Assembly (NCBI RefSeq): GCF_032854445.1
Contig: NC_088303.1
Span: 37,147,501-37,211,500, forward strand
DNA length: 64,000 nucleotides
Reading direction: 5' to 3'
DNA from: Liolophura sinensis
Taxonomy: Eukaryota; Mollusca; Polyplacophora; Chitonida; Chitonidae
Shown: positions 1 to 10,801 of the stretch, in pieces
Layout: the number at the start of each line of letters is the position of its first letter
Position numbering within the stretch: the stretch's first letter is position 1
Translations under genes and position numbers: made by a program
Notes under the pieces: model-generated
Told to the model about the DNA's origin: nothing
What the model saw: the letters and a program-made list of their open reading frames with translations, nothing else
Databases searched by the model: none

Positions 1-363
1 CTTTTTCCACTTGCGGAATGTTTCTCTGATCAGTTGACCGTGTTTTCCAATTGAAGCAACCGAAGAAAAGAGGACACAATAACGACAATAAGCTCCATCT
101 TCACTTGGTAAATATGTAAGTCTGTCATAACGTGTCAGCCATCGACACTGGAATGATCTGTTATCTGCACCATATTTGGTCTTCGAAAAGACAAAAGATG
201 GTTCTGGCACAAACACTTCCTTCATAGCAGAATACTTCTCCTGTGGCAATAGTTGACGTCTAACATATTTGGCGATGTCATTACTGAGTTGCTCAACAAA
301 CACGGAACTGCCAGTATTGCAACTTTTAGCAGACCGATTCTCAGATTGATTCTCTGTATGGCC
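1..363 (-). CDS. Partial exon, hAT/ZMYM-type protein with TTF-type zinc finger
   Basis: On the minus strand the frame is open from 363 down to the window edge, about 120 codons. It carries the TTF-type zinc-finger signature of hAT transposases and of the domesticated ZMYM1 / P52rIPK-like proteins: an aromatic residue and W-x2-R-Y-x-R-L-x-Y-L, then GAYCRYCVLF, then GKHGQLI and RKWKK. In the family this zinc-binding segment precedes a DUF4371-like region and the RNase-H-fold catalytic core, which would lie beyond position 1. Upstream, a TAA at 364-366 ends the frame next to an acceptor-like CCATACAG and a donor-like AAAAGGTAAGG, so the boundary is probably an exon edge. The visible part has no internal stop, so it is a relatively young transposon or a retained gene; the two cannot be separated here. 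Confidence 0.7.
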
Positions 364-366
364 TTA

Positions 367-1172
367 CCTTTTGGTAGTTGGCGCATTTGTGACGTCTTCC
401 GGCTTCACAGATATGAAAAATGAGAATTGTTTTTTTCTTTGATATATTTTATTGTTCTGTTGTTCTATTGTACTCAGCTATTTACTTTGATTTTTATTTT
501 AATGTTATACTAATTCATATTGTTTTTTGATTTTCCAGAGGTTTACATAGCATATATTAATCATACCCAATATTTGTCCCAAAATATTTCAGTCACAATT
601 CAACTTTTTTTTATTTAAATTTTTTTTTTAAAAATTATTTTTAAAACTTTTTAAGTGATCCATACTGAGGCGCTGCAACTTTCTGTAGTGAATACTGTTA
701 AAAAGTGGCTGAAATTTTGACAAAATTTGGACTCGTGCATTAACAAACAGCAGCTGGAGCACTGGAACAGCTGAGTAACTTGCGCCAGAAATAAGAAAAA
801 AAAAAAGAAAATATCTTTTTCAGGCATTCAAACATTGAAGTGTGGATAATAATTATATAATGATAATTATGTATTTAACTTCCAAAGGAGAATGGCACAA
901 AGCAATCTGACAACTTTCTGTACCGGTATCACTTGAATGCAGTGAATGAGGGATATCTTTTGACATAGTTGATCTCAGATTCTCATCGTCGCCTGCCGGG
1001 GAAACCCCTGCGATCACTTTGAAATGCGGCAACTACTGAAATTGATGTGCGAAGAAAATATGATTTAAATTATTTTTCAGCGAAACAAAGTACACTTAGT
1101 CATCATTCAGATGGTTATGCGAGATCTTAGTGCACTCATTAGGCCAGTTGGTAGACGGTCAGAGAACTGTGC
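367..1172. other. Unassigned AT-rich spacer
   Basis: About 800 bases with no frame or repeat I can identify. It contains long A and T runs (around 605-650 and 795-810) and nothing resembling a coding exon. Confidence 0.6.
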
Positions 1173-1313
1173 CACCGCAGGTCTTGCAGAAACCTGTGGA
1201 TGGTCGTGGGTTCCCCCGGGCCCGGTTTCCTCCCACCATAACGCTGGCCGCCGTCGTATAAGTGAAATATGCTTGAGTACGGCGTAAAACACCAATCAAA
1301 TAAATAAATAAAC
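1173..1313 (+). repeat. SINE-A, 3' part
   Basis: This copy keeps the central and 3' parts of the commonest SINE in the window: the GGATGGTCGTGGGTT block, CTGGCCGCCGTCGTATAAG, GTACGGCGTAAAACACCAATC and the ATAAATAAAT tail. The tRNA-like head is missing or unrecognisable. Nine other copies or fragments in the window share the same blocks. Confidence 0.85.
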
Positions 1314-1804
1314 AATGCCACCGCTCATTTCAAGCTTTCATTTCGCCCTACCAACTCGACTCTATGGTAAATAAATTACGTATGATCATAGTGTGTCACA
1401 CACTGTCGTGATAATATAAAATATATACCGTTCCGGTCGTCTGGGTGGTGTTGATTTTATCAATAATATATACGGACATCGCTATCAATAGCTCGTACGA
1501 AATTTTGATTGTCTTTTGAGGTAGTATTGTCTATTTTAACCATTTTTATTACAATTTTAATGACAAATCGTACGGAGATGGGTAGTAAAAAAGAGAAAGT
1601 TTAACTGATAGCGCTGAACGATAATTTATTTTGAAGCATCTCTACGGATGTCATCTCTATAACATTTTTAAAATTTTTCTGATCAGCGCTGCCAGAGAGG
1701 GTGGGAGGGAGGGGGGGGGGCTCCACCCCGTTTGAATCCGCCACAGCTACATACCACCCCGTGTTAAAACTGGCCCCAGCAATCTACCCTACCCTACCAT
1801 TATA
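1314..1804. other. Unassigned spacer
   Basis: No recognisable gene or repeat. There is a G-rich run near 1707-1720. Confidence 0.5.
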
Positions 1805-2144
1805 TAGCGACCTCATGTCACAAACGGAGGGGTAGACCCAGTGTCAATCCTGGGCCGAGTCACACATAAGACTTTAAAAGAGTAACTTCTTCGCTTGGCG
1901 TTCAACATGAAGGCGATAGTGCAACGACTGTTTGACCTGTATCAGTATAATGGCTCGGGCGGGGCTACTTACTTGCCTTCAGTAAGGCGTCTCAGTGAAG
2001 CAGCTCTAGATAAAAGAGCGGTGGAATTCCGTCCTGGGACAAAGACACACATTACATGCACTCTGAGAATTCCTTCGTCGTCATATGACTGAAAAATTGT
2101 TAAATACAACAGTAAACCCCAAGCACTCACTCACTCGCTCATTC
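1805..2144 (+). repeat. SINE-B copy
   Basis: First of three copies of a second tRNA-derived SINE; the others are near 22508 and 44979. Shared blocks are AAGACTTTAAAAGAG, TTGGCGTTCA-CATGAAG, GTCTCAGTGAAGCAGC, a region near TCGTCATATGACTGAAAAAT, and the tail AAACCCC-AAGCACTCACTCACTC. The B-box-like segment is around GTGTCAATCCTGGG. The small open frame across it is internal to the SINE and is not a gene. Confidence 0.8.
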
Positions 2145-3738
2145 GGTGCGAATTGACCTTCGACCTTGTCAAGTGATCTTCTATCACAAGATCTTAAGTT
2201 GGAGATTATTGATGAAGAGGTCAAACTCTACATTTTCCACAAGCTTTCAGTTCTGTGGGTGATTTGCTAATTAAAGTAGAATCAAAGGTCATTAGGAGCA
2301 AATTGTCCTTTGACCTTGTCTTCAGTAAAATGTACACCAAATAATATTGTCTTAAGTTGGTGACTTTTTCTATTTAGATCATGCTAAACATTTACATCTG
2401 TTTTTCATGTTGTAAGTTTTATGTGTGATAAATTTTCCATATTGTAACTCTAGAGCCACAGATTGACAGATGGCGAGCAACCATAAACATTAATTCAATC
2501 ATTCCTTCGGGTTTCGTTTCTTTTTACCTTCCCGTAAACATTCGTTTGTCCTTCTGTCAAGTTTTCTGCGCTCGAGGCCGAGACGGTGTGCGGTTTGATT
2601 CCCTGTGGCTCCCACACTAGATGAAATTACTTTACTGATGTATTTAAATCGCTGATGTCACCACTAAACCCTTTGTTCCCCGAGGTCAAAGGGGCCGTAA
2701 ATCCTCAGGTCTCTTAACGTTTCGCCGTGATCTGTTGTCTAGTGAAGTAAAACTTCCCAATAAGATTGAACCTGCCTTTTTGACAATAGCACTGACGCTT
2801 CTTGCATGGGCTTCTTGTAATTTGGTTTATTTCTGGTTCACGAAATGCGCCAAGACGTATCCCAGTGACGTCACCAGTTCCATTGTCTCATTGAATGCAT
2901 AAAACAACAAACTTTTATGAACTGACAACTCGAATAGGAAACAAGCGTGATCGATTTGTCATTCTATTTTAAACTAAAAATCCCAGTGTAATCTGTCTTC
3001 TGTCGTGGACTCTTTGAAGCAATTCCTCTAAGAAGAAGCTTAAAGCATTCGGTAAAATCCCTGAGTGTATGTAATTTTAACGCCACGATAAATGTGAGTT
3101 TGATCCCAGATTAGTCTTATAGCCTGCACTCCTGGACTGGTCACTTAGGTGATCACTTAGTCTAACAGCTTAATTCCGTGCTCCTATAGCGGCAGTTGTC
3201 ATATTCGAGATGCTATATAATATAACAAATGAAAATAAAGCTTAGAGGCGCATATTTTATGACATATGCCTTTTGGTTTCTGTCATATTAAGACGCTCAT
3301 ATTAATCAGGGCAATTTCCTGCCGTGTACAGGCTAAGTGTTCGTCACCACGTGCAGGGAAGCGAATGAACAAGGTTAGCACTGTAAGTCAGTACAATTTG
3401 TTGCAAATCACGAGCATCATTTGTATAGCCAATTCCAAATTTCTACGCTAATGTTACATTAAGCATGAAGCTTTAGCTAGGATTACATCCAAAAACGTCG
3501 GAATCTCAACTGGATACGTATTTGAAGTACACGTGTGCCCCTAATGACCTAATCGACCTGTGAGAAAGCATCTTATGTCTATATTAAAATGAATCACTAG
3601 CTTGGACCTGACTTTCTCCAAGCGTAGGTCATTCCACTGGTAGACAAAGCATCCCAGGCCTGGTTCCTTTGTATCGTTTTATTGTCATTCTATATTAAAT
3701 GTATAAAACAACACAGTATCTTGGGTAATTTTAGAATG
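2145..3738. other. Unassigned spacer with one CRE octamer
   Basis: No gene recognised. A perfect TGACGTCA (cAMP-response-element octamer) lies at 2866-2873, isolated from any TATA box I can support. Confidence 0.5.
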
Positions 3739-4080
3739 TACTGTATGTATATGTATGTATGCTTGGTGTTTTACGTCACAATTTTTCAGTCATATGACGA
3801 CGAGAACTCATTAAGTGTGTGTGCACATATAACGTGTCTTCATGTGACAGGTCGTGTCCGTACCACCAGAGCGCTGCCGCCACTGACGCATCATGCCGAA
3901 AACATCTGACATGACACCTCACTCAGTCACATTTTACCGACATCAGGCCAACCAGTCACGTTTCCTTGCTCTGACCTCTTAGTGCTGAGAGCCAGGTGAG
4001 GCAGGAGCAAGTACACTTTTTTTAACTCTGCCGACTTCGAGGCGGACCCTCTAACGATTTAAGGCCACAGAAACGGTCAG
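3739..4080 (-). repeat. SINE-C, minus strand, degenerate
   Basis: The block begins with GCTTGGTGTTTTACGTC, continues through CAGTCATATGACGACGA, a region about GCTGCCGCCACTGACGCATC, and CCTCTTAGTGCTGAG, and ends in a decayed tRNA-like head that reads on the minus strand as GTGGCCTTAAATCGTTAGAG followed by a GTC-rich arm. This order matches a SINE type I recall from mollusc genomes. It is the only copy here, so family membership rests on memory of the motif set. Confidence 0.55.
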
Positions 4081-4908
4081 TAATTCTGGATCCGTGACGT
4101 CTAATATAACATCAATGCATTCATATAAAGTTTTTTTAGAACTCGTTCACCTTAGTCGTCAAATTGAAACTCTGCAAGACTTGATTAGTAAATCAAAACG
4201 TTTAGACTATTGTACGCTGTATGCCTGTCTTTCAAGCCTTATCCGATTTCGATTCCTCCTCATGGCGCTTTTTTGTACATTATCAGTTCATTGATTTTAT
4301 CATTTATAGTACGGTATTCTCAACAAGGCGCATATATACCATCTGTAGGCCTACCTGATCATTTTTACGAGTTCCTGACTTAACTTATGTCATCACTCAA
4401 CGTCGCAAGTGAAGCCCGTCACGGCATTTCCAGCCTACACTTTCGGTCTTTGTGAAATATCTTCGTGGAATTTGTGAACTCGCACTTTTCAAATTACGTC
4501 ATTACGAATGCTCAAGGAGTAACTTCCATGACAACATACAGGAAGAAACACGTCACCATGGTAAATACGCTTGACGTAGTGTTGCTAGAGCTTTGAAAAT
4601 GCTTTCACAAAACTTCGTTGGTGATATTTGTTGTAATTTTTTTATAAATCACGTCACCATATGGCACTATAATCTAGACAGTGTCATGTGCGGAAAAAAG
4701 TTACGAGAAATATGACTCACGAATTCTTGTGAAAGTGGCCCCTGAACGACATAAGAGTAGTCTACAAGAAGACATCGCAGTTTTATGGCACGGTAGGGCT
4801 ACTTACCTATCTTTAAACGAGGCATTATTCACGTGAAGAAACAAACTGCCGACAGGATATCATTATACTGGTACTAGACTGACCCTACTGCATTGTATCT
4901 CGAAATAG
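4081..4908. other. Unassigned spacer
   Basis: No gene or repeat recognised. Confidence 0.5.
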
Positions 4909-5153
4909 TTATTTATTTATTTATTGTGATTGGTGTTTCAAGCCGTACTCAAGCTAATTTCACTTATACGTCGGCGGCCAACATTATGAAAGGAGGACAC
5001 CCACCACCAGATTGCTGGCAGACCTTCCCACGTAGTGTCGGCAAGGAAGCCAGCACGAGCTGGATTTAAACTCACCGGGACCAGATTGGTGAAAGGCTCG
5101 TAGATCACTGCGCCTCGCGCTGGCACGCTAACTCCTTCGGCCTCGGAGACCCC
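4909..5153 (-). repeat. SINE-A, near full length, minus strand
   Basis: On the minus strand it runs from the tRNA-like head (GGGGTCTCCGAGGCC, then a GTTAGCGTGCCAGCGC arm) through the GTGAGTTTAAATCCAGC B-box region to the GTATAAGTGAAAT block and the ATAAATAAAT tail. The middle is diverged: the usual TGGGTTTCCCC segment is replaced by TGGTGGTGGGTGTCC. Confidence 0.85.
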
Positions 5154-5580
5154 TTATCTCGAAATATGATTATTGGCTATGTTGACCAAAATTGATGAAC
5201 GATAACTAACATTGTTTTATACAAGAATCTTGGTTTAAAAAGTTGCCTAATAGTTAAAAAACAATGCGCGAGTGAAACACAATCTACCCAAAGGAAACAT
5301 GATACTGGCAGGTAAAGGTATCTCTTTTTGACCAACTAAATACACCATAAACGACACCATTCCGCAGAGAAATACGGAGTGTCACCGCTTGCGAGTAATC
5401 CATGCCCCGGTAAGTTAAATTCCCCTAATTGAAACAATGCTGTATAATGATTTTGGTATATTCGACGATAAGCTAGAAGAGGTCAAGAAATCACATGACA
5501 GTCTTTTTGGAACAAACATGACGGCACAAATAGAAAAAAATAGAGAAAGATCCTCCGGTGAGTAGGATTTACATAGGAAA
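5154..5580. other. Unassigned spacer
   Basis: No gene or repeat recognised. Confidence 0.5.
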
Positions 5581-5709
5581 AAAAACAATAAAACGCCTTC
5601 TCAACTTTCTACATTCTGTTTATTCCGACTGAATATTCCGGTGACACTTTAAGGGTGCGGTTGGAATATAACACAATGTAGAAAGTTGAGAAGGCGTTTT
5701 ATTATTTTT
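5581..5709. repeat. Hairpin with perfect 29-bp arms (MITE-like or structured RNA)
   Basis: Positions 5587-5615 and 5675-5703 are perfect reverse complements over 29 bases; the arms include AAAACGCCTTCTCAACTTTC. With a few mismatches the pairing extends outward into A-rich flanks and inward by about a dozen bases (CTGTTTATTCC against GTGTTATATTCC), leaving a loop of roughly 35 bases. The size suits a tiny foldback MITE or a hairpin-forming transcript. No other copy was seen in the window and no obvious target-site duplication flanks it. Confidence 0.75.
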
Positions 5710-7221
5710 CTCCCACATGTGTATAAATGTAAAGAAATGAGTCAACTGTTCTTTCTCTTCCCTAAAGAAGCCAAGGTATGCGTTGTCTTCGAATCCCCAA
5801 ACCATCGCTAATATTTTTGATTCCCAAATTTGTTTCTTCTTTTCTCGCACAGCCATGATTATCGAAGCCTTTTTTCGAAACCTAATTGTAGGTAAGCGGT
5901 CGAATCTACGAGACTTCGCTATACACATAAACCCTATCGCCCTGAAAACCGTAACAATAATCATCCCCATTAAGGCACTGACAAGTAAATATCATGGGCA
6001 AGAATGAATGAATAAATATATTAATTAACAAATAAATAAAAAAGAGACAACGATATCATCAATCTCTCTCCACATTTCTTTGTAGAAAGAGAAATATATT
6101 TCAAGTCCGTTGAAAGTGATGACAAGATAGCAAATATATACCAATGTCATAACGGGATCAGTTTTGTATATGTTGAACGAACACAAGCCAGAGCGCTGAC
6201 TTTAGACTGCCCTGGGCAATTTTGAAGCAGTTAACATTTTTGCAGAGATGAGACCGCAGTTCAGGCTAACTAAAATGCCAGTGAGTCAGGCGATTCGCGC
6301 TGCATTATGGGATATTAGTGGACAGACAGGAACAAGATCACTTCCGAAAAGTCGGACGTCGGTTTAGCGCAGACAATAAATATATTTAGGCAATAAATTA
6401 AATAAATAGATGTAAATAAAATAAATATATATATATATATGTGTGTATACATTTGATTTTGTAAATATATATTACAGACCATTCTGTAATCCGGTATATC
6501 AGCGCGCGTAATAAGTCACTCTGCTTCAAACTCCAACACGGTGAAGCAATAGGATATCACAACACTGTAAAAAGTTCACAACACAAGTAAAAGCTTCGGG
6601 TTAACATGGTGGAGATAAACTGTTCGGGATGTAAGAAGGGTAAACAAATCATCTCTTTAAGGCAAGGTCATCGCAGACTTAGCAATCGCCCATTGAGATA
6701 CGGCCGAAGCCGACAGCTTTGCTCACATATGTGACGTACGCAATGGCACCTCGTGGACATTGTTCTCTATACAACTGTCTACTGTTCTTCACCGTGTCTC
6801 TTCATTCACGGAACAACGTCATTGGCTGGTTTTCTGCTCTATTCCTTCATAAAGCTCAATTCTTGTCGAAATGTCATCTCGAGGCGCATCCTTCGACAAA
6901 TTCCAAAAAATTCCGGATAAATGTCGTTTTTATTCGCCAGAGCCGTCATCCGTATTGTAAAGAGTTATCTGTGAATAAAGAAAGAAATATGCCATTAACT
7001 TTATTATGATCAATGCAGACTGGGAATTCCCATTTGGTAAGGTGATTATACGGAGCACCATAATAATATCCATGGTAAATGACAATCACCAGTTTTCTCC
7101 GAATGAACTCCGCACGTGCAACTTTATGTCATGAAAACATTGGTCGTTTTTCTGCGAGCAGATCCTTACTATAGGAGGTGGAAGATATCCATGAGTTATT
7201 TATAGAAAAAATGGATAAGTA
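5710..7221. other. Unassigned spacer
   Basis: No convincing gene. A short TA/GT microsatellite lies near 6424-6448, and there are A/T-rich stretches. Confidence 0.5.
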
Positions 7222-7290
7222 ATTTATTTATTATTTAAGAATATTTCACTCATACGACGATAGCCAGCAGTGAGCTGGGAGAAAGCCGGT
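7222..7290 (-). repeat. SINE-A 3' remnant
   Basis: On the minus strand this reads as a decayed SINE-A tail and 3' block (GTCGTATGAGTGAAATATTC, then ATAAATAAAT). The centre of the SINE fades out within about 40 bases. Confidence 0.6.
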
Positions 7291-8310
7291 CTCAGCAGTC
7301 GTCCATCAAATAAGAGGACTGCGGTGCGCTCGATTCTGCAACAATTCAGCTACAGATCTATTAATCTGTTACATGACTTTTATGATGATATCAGTCGCCC
7401 AGGTCAATATATTTCTTCCGGTCATTATATCCATACGACTGATTGGGCACTGAGAACCGCGCAGGTCCTTATCGTTAACGTGTTGGATGTGAATGCAACC
7501 GCCACAAACGGTTTCCGTCGCCGCGGTATACAGGAAACAAGGTGATATTCTCTCCCTAATTCCTTCCATAAGACCCTCCAAATTCGGGTCAATATAATAG
7601 TTGTGGCTCTGGGAAATGCCACCTGGGTTCTCCGATAAATTTTCTGATTACCGGTAAAACCTCTGAGCTGTTTGCTGACAAAATCAATACAGTTCTGTCA
7701 CAATGCCTCTCTTAGAATCAGCTTCAAGGACAATTTGCCAGGGAAATGTCATTTTCACCGCAGACCTCTCGGATATAGACCCTAATTGCTTTGATTTTGA
7801 GTCAATTTTGAGTGATTTTGTATCATTTTATACCAATCATTGCAACTTCATAGGGAACTTATTTCAAACGTTGCATCTATCACAGGTCTTATTTTGCATG
7901 ACAAAAATGTGCTGAAATATTCTGCTCCAGAGAAGAAAACAAGCATTCAACTCTGAAGTTCAATGTCAAGTATGTTACAAAGAAAAAATTATATAAATAT
8001 TTGGCAGGTGTGAGAAGGTATCTTACGACTTCATTTTTTACCTTATTAATTCGTTAACAATTTTTCGATTGAGATGACTACGAACAGCTGCATTTTGGTT
8101 AAGGTAATAAATAATAATAATAGTGAAGGTAATAAAGTGCAAACAGCATATTGATTTTATCGAGCTAGAAGTTCAATACTGTAGGATTTTTTACACATTC
8201 ACCTCGTTTAAAAATAGTTTGTAATCATAAATGCAGTGTCTCGTTATTTGTGATGTTTTGTGTTATCAGTTAAGTGGAAAGGAAAAAACCTGACAACTTA
8301 CCATTTTTAA
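7291..8310. other. Unassigned spacer
   Basis: No gene or repeat recognised between the SINE-A remnant and the EGF-like peptide gene. It would hold the 3' untranslated region of that gene if it is transcribed. Confidence 0.5.
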
Positions 8311-8598
8311 TCATCTGAGCAGATAAAGGGGAAAATCGTAACTCCTCTTGCGAATAATTCGTTTCCTTATTCTGTACAACCGATCTAAAGTTCGTCTTTT
8401 TCTCACTCGGAACCGACAAACTGGCCCGTCGTAACCTGGCGCACATCGACAACGACAATATCCCAAGGCCGATCGAATATACAATGTTCCGCCATTGTAG
8501 CAGTATTCTTGGCAGCTGTAGTGAGCCGGGGTAGCATCGATCACTGTTCCGAAGAGTAAAATGATAGTGAGTAGCAGAGGAAGTGAGGGCCCCTTCAT
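8311..8598 (-). CDS. Secreted EGF-like peptide with basic C-terminal tail
   Basis: A 95-codon frame on the minus strand. I chose the ATG at 8596-8598 because the protein then starts with a textbook signal peptide: a short Lys-containing N-region, a hydrophobic core of about residues 6-20 (PLLLTIILLFGTV), and an Ala-x-Pro-Ala site near residue 25. That ATG has G at -3 and A at +4. An in-frame upstream ATG at 8685 would add 29 residues and bury the signal. The mature part has six cysteines at 29, 33, 48, 50, 52 and 61. NGG at 35-37 and CRCAPGYDGPVC at 50-61 match the second half of an EGF domain exactly (C-x-C-x2-G-Y-x-G-x2-C). The usual third cysteine after NGGT is Leu, and an extra Cys sits at 48. 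The tail (62-95) is rich in Arg/Lys, with furin-like sites RKRR, RKR and RKR. By inference it is a growth-factor-like ligand, hormone precursor or cationic defence peptide. I do not recognise the family. Confidence 0.5.
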   Translation of the reverse strand: MKGPSLPLLLTIILLFGTVIDATPAHYSCQEYCYNGGTLYIRSALGYCRCRCAPGYDGPVCRFRVRKRRTLDRLYRIRKRIIRKRSYDFPLYLLR

Positions 8599-10787
8599 TG
8601 CCCGGCCGTTTGTCACACCAAGTAGTGAGGAGAGTGGATAACACCATGGCATCACCCGCTGGAAAAAGCCTGGCACAAACTTCATATAGTATTATGCAAT
8701 CAAAAAAGATCAGCGATGACACGAAAATAAAGACATTCCTATAATAGTCTTCTCTAGCCAGTGGAGCCGTCCGAATTGCGGACTGGTGGAGTGAACATCT
8801 AAATTTATCGAAACCCACGGCGCCCACGTGTGCTAGTCCGATCGGGAGGAAATACGAAAGCTTAATGACGCGCAGGATCCCCAGTACTGTTACATTCACG
8901 GTCTCGATGCATACTTTTGCCTTGACTGATGTCATCCCAGAGATGGGCGTGTCTCCAGAGGCCATGAGGTGCACAGGAAACAGCTTCACATACCACCCGA
9001 GTAGCGCTAGAGTGAAAAAATAATAGGTGTGTTCATGCCATATTTGGAAATTTCAGGTCTATATTTGGGATGGGGAATGTTACGGACTATTTTATTGGAT
9101 AATTAAGGAGGACCCTGCATTGGCAGGGAGAAAACGCCGGCACGCTTTAAGACATTCTCTCGGATTGTGGTTTAATTTGAACCGGGTGGTATATTTACAC
9201 GTAGGCTGGTCTATTTACATTAACCCTGTGTGAGACGGCAGTTTCTAGGTACTAAACTCATCACGCTTAACCGGCCTTTTATTGCACTGGATTATGTTTG
9301 AAGTTGTTCTGCTTTCATCATCCAGCCTGTATGTACAGCTATTCGGGCCCACCCTTCCTGACGTCCACTGCCCCTCCCGGGTCTCTGTCCACGGCTGACC
9401 CACACGCTTCTCTTAATTTGCCAATGGCTTGAACAAATAACTGGCGTGCCGATCCGCGTCAGTGAATGTAGTTATGACTTAGGGTAATCCCGAGTGTGGC
9501 GAGATCGTGTTTTATGTGTGTTAAGTGGGCTAAGCTCGAGACGAGTTTTGTGGGGAGCTAGACAGAGCCTTTTGCTCTCAGATCGCCGCACGCATATATC
9601 ATACGTCACCCGTGGCAATAGACTTCAATATGTATACTGAAGTGGCACGCTGTAGCCGGTCGGTTGTCCTCGCCTCTCGGAAGCGCGCCCAAGTAGAGTG
9701 GAATACTAGCTGAATGTTAAGCTCACGCGGAAGCAGGAAGCAGATCTGTTGTATTTGACGGAAAATCATACAGTCAGATGTATAGGTGTCCCCGCTTGAC
9801 CGGGAAACATGCGAGTATCTGGAAGAGGCTTGTACAAGCACATTGCCAGTGTAAAGACGCTCACATACTTGTTGAACGTGAATAAAAAACATATTCCTAG
9901 AAAACCTCTAATTTACAGGTTCTTAACACTCTCCCAGATAAAAAAAAGTATGCAATTTAACAGTATTACGGTATATATCCCGACGGCTGAATAGCACTCA
10001 GCCTTACAGTTAGATACCAGACTCTTGACACTGGGCTACAGTCGTAAATTTATAGTTAACAATACAGCTAACAACTAACGATGCTCAGGCTAATGCTGGA
10101 GTTAATATACCATGTCGCTGAAGCTGTTTTAACCACTGTATGTGAATAAAAATAACGGTAATTAGGGCAACCCTACGGGCTCATCTATGGTGGTTCATGT
10201 AGACTAAATTGTGCAGATTGTGCGCGAGTTTTTCTTGTCCGTGAGCCAAGTGTACAAATAAATACGGCCTTATGTATGACAGTTAAGTTCCATCACTTTA
10301 GAAATGACACCTTTACCTTTCTTTCATCGCATCATAAAAGGTTAGACCCTGTATTCACTAACCTGCTGTTTGGTTTGTTATATTTCTGCGTCAAAACAGA
10401 ACACTCTCGGTATAACAGAAGAAAATAAAACAGTCCCCGATATCGTACAATAATGTTACCCTGACATCAGTCCTAAAAATGTCACAATAACCCGAAGATT
10501 AAGCTGAATAATTTCTTTTGAAGACTAGATTAAGCGATTATTGCAAAACCCGGTTTTGCAACATTCTTGTCTCTGATACATCCTACAACGTTACCACTTG
10601 AATTCCATACATCTGCCGTCCGTCTTCCACCAAATCTTGAGCGTAAGTACATGAAATCTCCACCCTCATTTCTGACTGTTGTGAAGTTAAACTGAAATTG
10701 AGGGCAATCGAGTTCTGAGAATAAAATCTACTTCGTTAATTTTCCATCATGCATGACGACGTGACACGACACACACACTGCTATACA
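8599..10787. other. Unassigned spacer upstream of the peptide gene
   Basis: No further gene is supported. The first few hundred bases would hold the promoter of the minus-strand EGF-like peptide; a weak TATA-like CTATATGA lies about 85 bases before its ATG, at 8683-8690. Confidence 0.4.
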
Positions 10788-10801
10788 CAATGACGTCATT
10801 G
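10788..10801. promoter_or_regulatory. 14-bp perfect CRE-centred palindrome
   Basis: CAATGACGTCATTG is a perfect palindrome around the TGACGTCA octamer, followed within two bases by GACGTCAT. A further GACGACGTGACAC lies about 30 bases upstream. Clustered CRE/ATF-like sites suggest an enhancer or promoter element, but no TATA box or first exon nearby could be supported. Confidence 0.4.

Noticed and set aside
1895-2092. Small plus-strand frame, and a similar one at 22621-22812
   Set aside because: Both lie inside SINE-B copies and reflect the shared repeat sequence.
5620-5970. 116-codon minus-strand frame
   Set aside because: Its C-terminal part is the hairpin repeat and the rest has no recognisable motif.
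8270-8989. 239-codon minus-strand frame overlapping the EGF-like peptide
   Set aside because: No recognisable domain, and it conflicts with the better supported frame that has a signal peptide and EGF motif.
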